From positions 39,987-62,871 of the forward strand of contig SZWC01016006.1 in assembly GCA_023375785.1 (NCBI GenBank): 22,885 nt of DNA, written 5' to 3'. Position numbers and translations under genes: made by a program. The first letter of the stretch is position 1; every line of letters starts with the position of its first letter. The DNA comes from Penium margaritaceum. Its lineage: Eukaryota > Streptophyta > Zygnematophyceae > Desmidiales > Peniaceae. Shown one piece after another: positions 18,486-22,885 of this stretch. Under the pieces are notes generated by a model. The model had not been told where the DNA came from and ran no database searches. It saw nothing but the letters and a program-made list of their open reading frames with translations.

Positions 18486-18730
18486 TTCAAACCCCCCATG
18501 CAAACCAAGCATTAATCTCCTCCTCGAGAATTCACAAACCCATTGAAATAGGTGTTTTGAATTCTTAAAAGCATCATTGAAATAAGAATGCTGATGTTAC
18601 ATTGCATGCACCATCGGCGAGGTGAGCTCACTCATTGTTTGTGGGTGAAACAACATTTGGAAGACAAAATGTAGGGGATTCCTATTCTTTTGAACACCAG
18701 CTAAGATGGTTGCATTTTTCTTATCGCCAA

Positions 18731-18771
18731 GTAGGGATTACACAAAATCAATGTTTTTGTGTAATCCTTAC
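18731..18771. other. Strong 17-bp hairpin with 7-nt loop
   Basis: The left arm 18731-18747 (GTAGGGATTACACAAAA) pairs with the right arm 18755-18771 (TTTTGTGTAATCCTTAC) across a 7-base loop. Thirteen inner pairs are perfect, followed by one G-T pair and three more perfect pairs. No T run follows that would make it a terminator. Possible readings are the centre of a fold-back element, a small-RNA-type hairpin or a replication-slippage product. Confidence 0.7.
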
Positions 18772-19065
18772 ATGTACCCAAAAAAGAGTGAAAAGAAGGT
18801 GTCATCACACTATGAACAAACTTGTGACAGTTGTTTTACCTAAAGACCACATTGCCATGTTTGATTTGGGAGGCATGTCTATAGTTTATGAAGGGAAATG
18901 GATCTAGATTTACTCACAATAATTTTGAACCATCGATTTTTTTTCATATTTATTGTTTTTTGGCATTGATATAGCTAAAACATTAACTTTGTGTAGCGAT
19001 TTGACCAGAGCTATCACCCTCTTAACTTTTTTGGTTGACTTTTTTTATCTCTTTATGAGCTAGAT

Positions 19066-19314
19066 GTGTGGTTAGATCTCATGGATTGCGGAGGAATAAG
19101 GTTACGACAGTTCCAAATTGGAGACTATTTAGTTGCGTGGATTCCTCTTACTTTGGGCACGCTCGGATGGGGATGGAATGGATGGTTGGTCAAACACAAT
19201 AATCTAGACCACCCAAATTGGAGGTTGCCACATAACTTCCCTTACATCTCATGGTTGTGCAACGGTCCCTTGATTTTTCATGCAAAAATCAAGTTATTTC
19301 TACTTAGACCATAG
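19066..19314 (+). CDS. Unrecognised 82-residue open frame
   Basis: Starts MWLDLMDCGGIRLRQFQIGD and is Trp-rich (LGWGWNGW). No known domain and no supporting context. The 10-bp hairpin at 19269-19293 lies inside it. Probably a chance frame. Confidence 0.12.
   Translation: MWLDLMDCGGIRLRQFQIGDYLVAWIPLTLGTLGWGWNGWLVKHNNLDHPNWRLPHNFPYISWLCNGPLIFHAKIKLFLLRP
19269..19293. other. Perfect 10-bp hairpin
   Basis: CTTGATTTTT (19269-19278) and AAAAATCAAG (19284-19293) pair perfectly around the loop CATGC. No gene context. Confidence 0.55.
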
Positions 19315-19946
19315 TGAAGTACAAGTGCTAGGTGGGAAGTTTTGGCAAGGTTGGCTCGGACATGTCGTAAGCATAAAGAAATGCATGTTTACAAAGCCTC
19401 CTTTGATCTTGATGTGATGAAGCAAATCTAACACCAAAGAGGATGTGTAGTAGGCACTTTCATTTAAAAATTTGCGCATGCACGTTCGCGTCCCCTTAGT
19501 TCAATTGACGTTGGGTGAGTGTGGTTGTGTTAATGACCCATGGCATGGCATGTTGATTGCAGCTATAATCGCGTGAAAGTAGGCAAGGCATAAAATGCCA
19601 TATCGTGTGAGGTTTTTATATTACCCATACAACTGTCGCCTTGGTTTGTATGATTTATTCTTATGCATTTACATCCCATTTTTGCATAAACGTGCATGCA
19701 TGAAATGGAAAAAACAAATTAAAATGTTTTAAATTTGTCTATTGGAAAATGTTTTACGTCTTCATTGCAACTGTTCAACGCATTTTTCATTCCCTCTATT
19801 CAAACAATGGGGAGTTACATGTCGTGGGTGGGCACTTGAAGTCGCTCCGAAGCCCTTCGCAACTTGCTATGACAGGATGACACTAACAGTATGATTCATT
19901 TTTTGGGTGATGCAAAGTTGTCTATGTTGAACCATGTTATCGTGTT

Positions 19947-19980
19947 GCACCCCACAATGAACACGCTAATCGTGGGGTGC
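19947..19980. other. Perfect 9-bp inverted repeat
   Basis: GCACCCCAC (19947-19955) and GTGGGGTGC (19972-19980) are perfect reverse complements separated by 16 bases. Confidence 0.5.
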
Positions 19981-20172
19981 CTTTGATGAGTTATTATAAA
20001 CTTGGTACAACTTCAGAGGTGTCACAACTTATGGCAATTCTAGCCAGTCTTGTAGTTTTTGGATAAAAGTGTTGGGCCAAATTGCGGTTGAATCATTTTG
20101 CTTGACTTCACTTGGATAATGACATCATGTAACCTAGCCATGTCTTCAAAAGAATGATGTCAATTCTGTTTC

Positions 20173-20430
20173 ATGGTTACAACAAAGCAAAGTTTGAAAC
20201 TTGTATGCTAGTTGCAAGCGAAGGTTGTCACACAGGCGCTAGATGAATTTCAGGGTAGAAAAGTGTGCGCCATTGAGTCCATTGAGCACCTTTGACGCAT
20301 TCTACGACAAACTAGTTTAGCACCCAAAAGCACTCAACTCATCTCTGCCATGGTGAGTTCAGCTTTTTGTGTGACTCTGGCCTTCAACAAGGCAAAAGAA
20401 GCAACTAGGCATGAGTTGAAAAAATTCTAG
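20173..20430 (+). pseudogene. Open relic of unknown origin
   Basis: One plus-strand frame stays readable over 86 codons with two internal stops (TAG near 20209, TGA near 20278). It includes VVTQALDEFQGRKVCAIESI, LAPKSTQLISAMVSSAF and FNKAKEATRHELKKF, and ends in TAG at 20428-20430. Composition looks protein-like, with mixed charged and helical segments, in contrast to its surroundings. I do not recognise the family. It may be a fragment of a gag-like or host gene, or chance. Confidence 0.25.
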
Positions 20431-21899
20431 CGAATTTCAAATGTGATGGCCACGAACCAAGACCTTAGTTGTCCGTTTTCTTAAAACGTGGCATGTTAGC
20501 AAACCCTAACGTGAACAACATTGTGCCGCTTTGCCTCCCCACTTCCACTAGGTCATTTTTATTGTTTCGCCATATGTTTGAAAGTCCTTAGAAAACTAGC
20601 TACGGCTTAGCGTCCTCATCCATACTGGCCATAAAATATCATGCCCTATTTGATTTGGCCATAACGGACTGCGCTACGGAGTCTCCCTTCCTATTTGAAC
20701 CATATTCATGCACGCGTCGGCTCCTCTTCTCAAATGTGGCCATGAAGACGGCTGATGGGATAAGGATCGCGCGAGCAAGCGATATTCAAAAAACGTTTTT
20801 GTAAACACTCTCTCATATCCTAAATCCATTCTTAGCATTGTACTTTACAAAGATGTACACGAGAGGTAAGAACGTCACATTTAAGCATGCTCTAAGAGAT
20901 AAAGCAATAGAATGAAAATTTTGTGATAAGATGAAACTATATTCAGAATTTTGAAGTCCTTCAAAGCATCGTTTCACTAGAGTGGGTGATGAAAGTGTAC
21001 ATGTGTTTACTTGCCCTTAAGTTGGTTGGAACATCAAAAACGAATCTCCAAAAAACGAATCGTGTAAACTTTGAATTATTATTATTATTTTTCATTAAAT
21101 CATGAGATGAATTTTGGGATGTATCTTATTCACGTATCCCATCGAATCAAGATATATTTGGACATTTCATCCAGGTTATACTAGTCTCAATATCAGAATT
21201 AGTACATACCTGTTTTTTATATCATAAAGATAAAATTATATCAAGTTATATTTTTATCTAGCCAAAATTTTAAATAATGAAAAATTTAATTTGTTCTTAA
21301 ACATTTCTGTGTATTTACGTCCCCCATATAAGACACTATTCCATAATTTCATACATTTTATCGATCATGATTATAAGATCTACTCTTGACTCTCGAATTG
21401 CTTACAGTTTTAACTATCGAGACAATTTGTATTTGAAACGAATTGTTTTATGCTGGTTTCATTTTGAATCAATATCTATGAATACATTTGAATAACATTT
21501 TAAAGGTTGTTTCTTTTAGAAGGCGAAATATATGTATTGATATTTTTCCAGATGAAAGCCAAGCATTTATGAGAGATATAAATTAATCGGAATTAAATTT
21601 GCAAGATTTTACATCAGGAAGATTTTTCTATTTAATTGAATAATTCTATGCATTTGTTTGTCAGTTAGACAAGTTTACCCAATCTTCTTACCCTATGATG
21701 GGCAAATTATTAATATTGCGATTTACGTCAGCTAGTTTTGCTGAAAATATTTTTAAAGGATTTTTTTTATTGTACTGCAAAATTGTGTTCTATTTCTCTC
21801 TCTTGGAGCATGGTTGAAGGTGAATTGGTTACCCTTTCGTGTACATCTTTGTACATTTCAATCGTGAGTAGCTTTAGGAGAGCACCGTGTGTTTACGGG
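20431..21899. other. Non-coding, strongly AT-rich from about 21040
   Basis: No frame of note occurs until 21738. The stretch 21040-21800 is very AT-rich, with an (ATT)5 run at 21075-21089 and a short direct repeat of AAAAACGAATC near 21040-21060. A 76-codon frame at 21738-21968 has no recognisable motif. Confidence 0.55.
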
Positions 21900-22885
21900 A
21901 ATTTTTGGGTTAATATCGCTCTCTCGCGCGATCCTTTTCCCGACGGCCGTCTTCATGTCCACATTTGAATTGAGGACCCGACGCGCGCTTGAATATCTCT
22001 AAAACATTAAGGAAGGCTGCGGAGCCCAGTCAATTATGGTCAATTTGGATGGCGATGCCGAGCCGCGGCCAGTTTTTGAAGGATCTTCAAAAACATGGCC
22101 AAACGAAAAAACGACCATTCCGTTGTCGGCAAGGTCTGTCCTCCGTAGGTGGTCCAGCGACGTTCGGCAACCTTCGCCCTGTCAAGCGACTTTTCGCTCG
22201 CGACTCGCATTTCCTTCTGCTACGAAAGCGTCGATTTCACCTGTCTGCTAACAAAGGGTGAGGCTGCAAGGCGATGCGTTCGTACCTGCTCCAGTTGTCC
22301 AGTTCGATCGCTAAACTGGTTGTCTAATGTTCTCCCCCCAATGGAATTGGTTGGTTCTTTTCGTGCGCCTTGTCGCATTCGGACTCCGATAGGTTCGCTT
22401 TCTGTGATAACACTTTTTGACTTCGTGCAACGACTGGCGGCACAAGGATCCCTTGGTCGCCGCAGCGCCGACGTCGATCCGCGACTTGGACCGATGTCGA
22501 TCGTCCGGGAAGGATTGTCTCTGCGACGAGTGACTGCGTACCGCGGATAGTGACCTCCAGCTCCCGAGCCTCCTCCGAGGACCCTCTTGATGCTTTGAAG
22601 TCGCGCGTCGGGGAGAGGCTGCGACTGCCCATCTCTCAGCATCACCACCGCCTTACCGACAGCCGGCTGTCCGACATTTCGCGCTTAGCAGCTATGTGCA
22701 AATCTACGCACGCAGGGTCGTCACTCCACGACCTGCGTTGTGCCGTTCGATTGCTGCGGGCACAACGACCATAGGCAAACAGCATACCACAGACTGGCTT
22801 CAGTTCACCGTGACGAAGCCGCCGTGCCTTTCAGCCACTGCGCGCCGTCAGCACAGTCAGGAGGACAGCGTCGGGAGGGGGGGTG
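21900..22885. other. CpG-rich segment, possible gene edge
   Basis: From about 21900 the text becomes GC- and CpG-rich (CGCGCGATCC, GACGGCCGTC, CGCGCGCTTG), unlike the preceding AT-rich kilobase, and this continues to the window end. Several frames on both strands stay open for over 100 codons at 22149-22550 (plus) and 22220-22648 (minus), which is common in GC-rich DNA. Retained CpG contrasts with the decayed retroelements and suggests unmethylated or recently inserted sequence. Confidence 0.6.
22286..22648 (-). CDS. Possible exon, weak evidence
   Basis: The minus strand is open for 142 codons from 22648 to 22220, starting MVMLRDGQSQPLPDARLQSI and rich in Arg, Ser and Gly. A splice-donor-like GCAG/GTACGA junction lies at 22286/22285 in this frame and would end an exon after TGQLEQ. 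An alternative minus frame (22632-22324, 102 residues, starting MGSRSLSPTRDFKASRG) overlaps it, so the true frame is uncertain. No domain is recognised. It may equally be non-coding. Confidence 0.18.

Larger units (their letters stand above)
17728..18511. mobile_element. Candidate MITE-like element with imperfect terminal inverted repeats
   Basis: The left end TGCTGGGTTTGCAGGGGGG (17728-17746) matches the reverse complement of the right end, which begins TGCTTGGTTTGCATGGGGGG (18492-18511), with one substitution and one indel. The span is 784 bp. A subterminal inverted pair, GGTTTCCATG (17878-17887) and CATGGAAACC (18016-18025), lies inside. Open frames inside (for example 18087-17833, minus, 84 residues) have no transposase signature. 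Bases next to the ends are TTT on the left and TTA on the right, too little for a target-site duplication. A non-autonomous DNA transposon is the best reading, but a chance inverted repeat is possible. Confidence 0.42.

Noticed and set aside
1..22885. tRNA, rRNA or snRNA genes
   Set aside because: No cloverleaf with A and B boxes, no rRNA-like conserved stretches and no snRNA signature were noticed; a covariance-model scan was not possible.

Overview
This window looks like repeat-rich, non-genic DNA from a plant-lineage (streptophyte) nuclear genome. The evidence is relics of Ty3/gypsy and Ty1/copia LTR retrotransposons, two primer-binding sites resembling the 3' end of plant initiator tRNA-Met (consensus TGGTATCAGAGC), a telobox-like AAACCCTA word, long micro- and minisatellites, and no intact gene. 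Nothing looks bacterial: there are no operons or ribosome-binding sites. I cannot name the species. Every recognisable protein is broken by stops and frameshifts, so the retroelement coding regions are annotated as pseudogenes.

Layout. 1-1231 is GC-rich, purine-skewed low-complexity DNA with short tandem repeats. 1232-1833 is a 14-bp minisatellite (GGTTTTTACTATTT). It abuts the broken end of Ty3/gypsy element A, which lies on the minus strand: 5' LTR 6241-6741, PBS 6227-6238, gag about 6058-5100, zinc knuckle 4963-4922, protease 4626-4330, reverse transcriptase about 4010-3250, RNase H about 3100-2700, integrase about 2600-1832. The integrase C-terminus, polypurine tract and 3' LTR are absent, and the minisatellite sits at the breakpoint. 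Element B is a second, more decayed Ty3/gypsy element on the plus strand, head-to-head with A: PBS-like site 7316-7327, zinc-knuckle relic 8327-8368, RT about 9130-9990, RNase H about 10010-10432, integrase about 10560-11300. Its 5' LTR must lie in the interval between the two PBSs.

11300-13870 is AT-rich with no recognisable gene. 13870-15738 is a pyrimidine-dominated tract ending in CT microsatellite. A Ty1/copia RT fragment (15795-16060, plus) follows it directly. 16-21.9 kb has no recognised gene. It does hold several hairpins, a candidate terminal-inverted-repeat element (17728-18511) and a short open relic (20173-20430). From about 21900 to the end the base composition changes sharply to CpG-rich, with open frames on both strands, possibly the edge of a gene.

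The elements do not act together as a system. Catalytic residues are lost in the RT and integrase of A and B, and many lesions look like C-to-T or G-to-A transitions, as expected of old methylated transposons. I found no convincing new biological system. The most unusual local structures are an inverted duplication of the protease active-site segment (4597-4662), the 784-bp inverted-repeat-bounded segment, and the 17-bp hairpin at 18731-18771.
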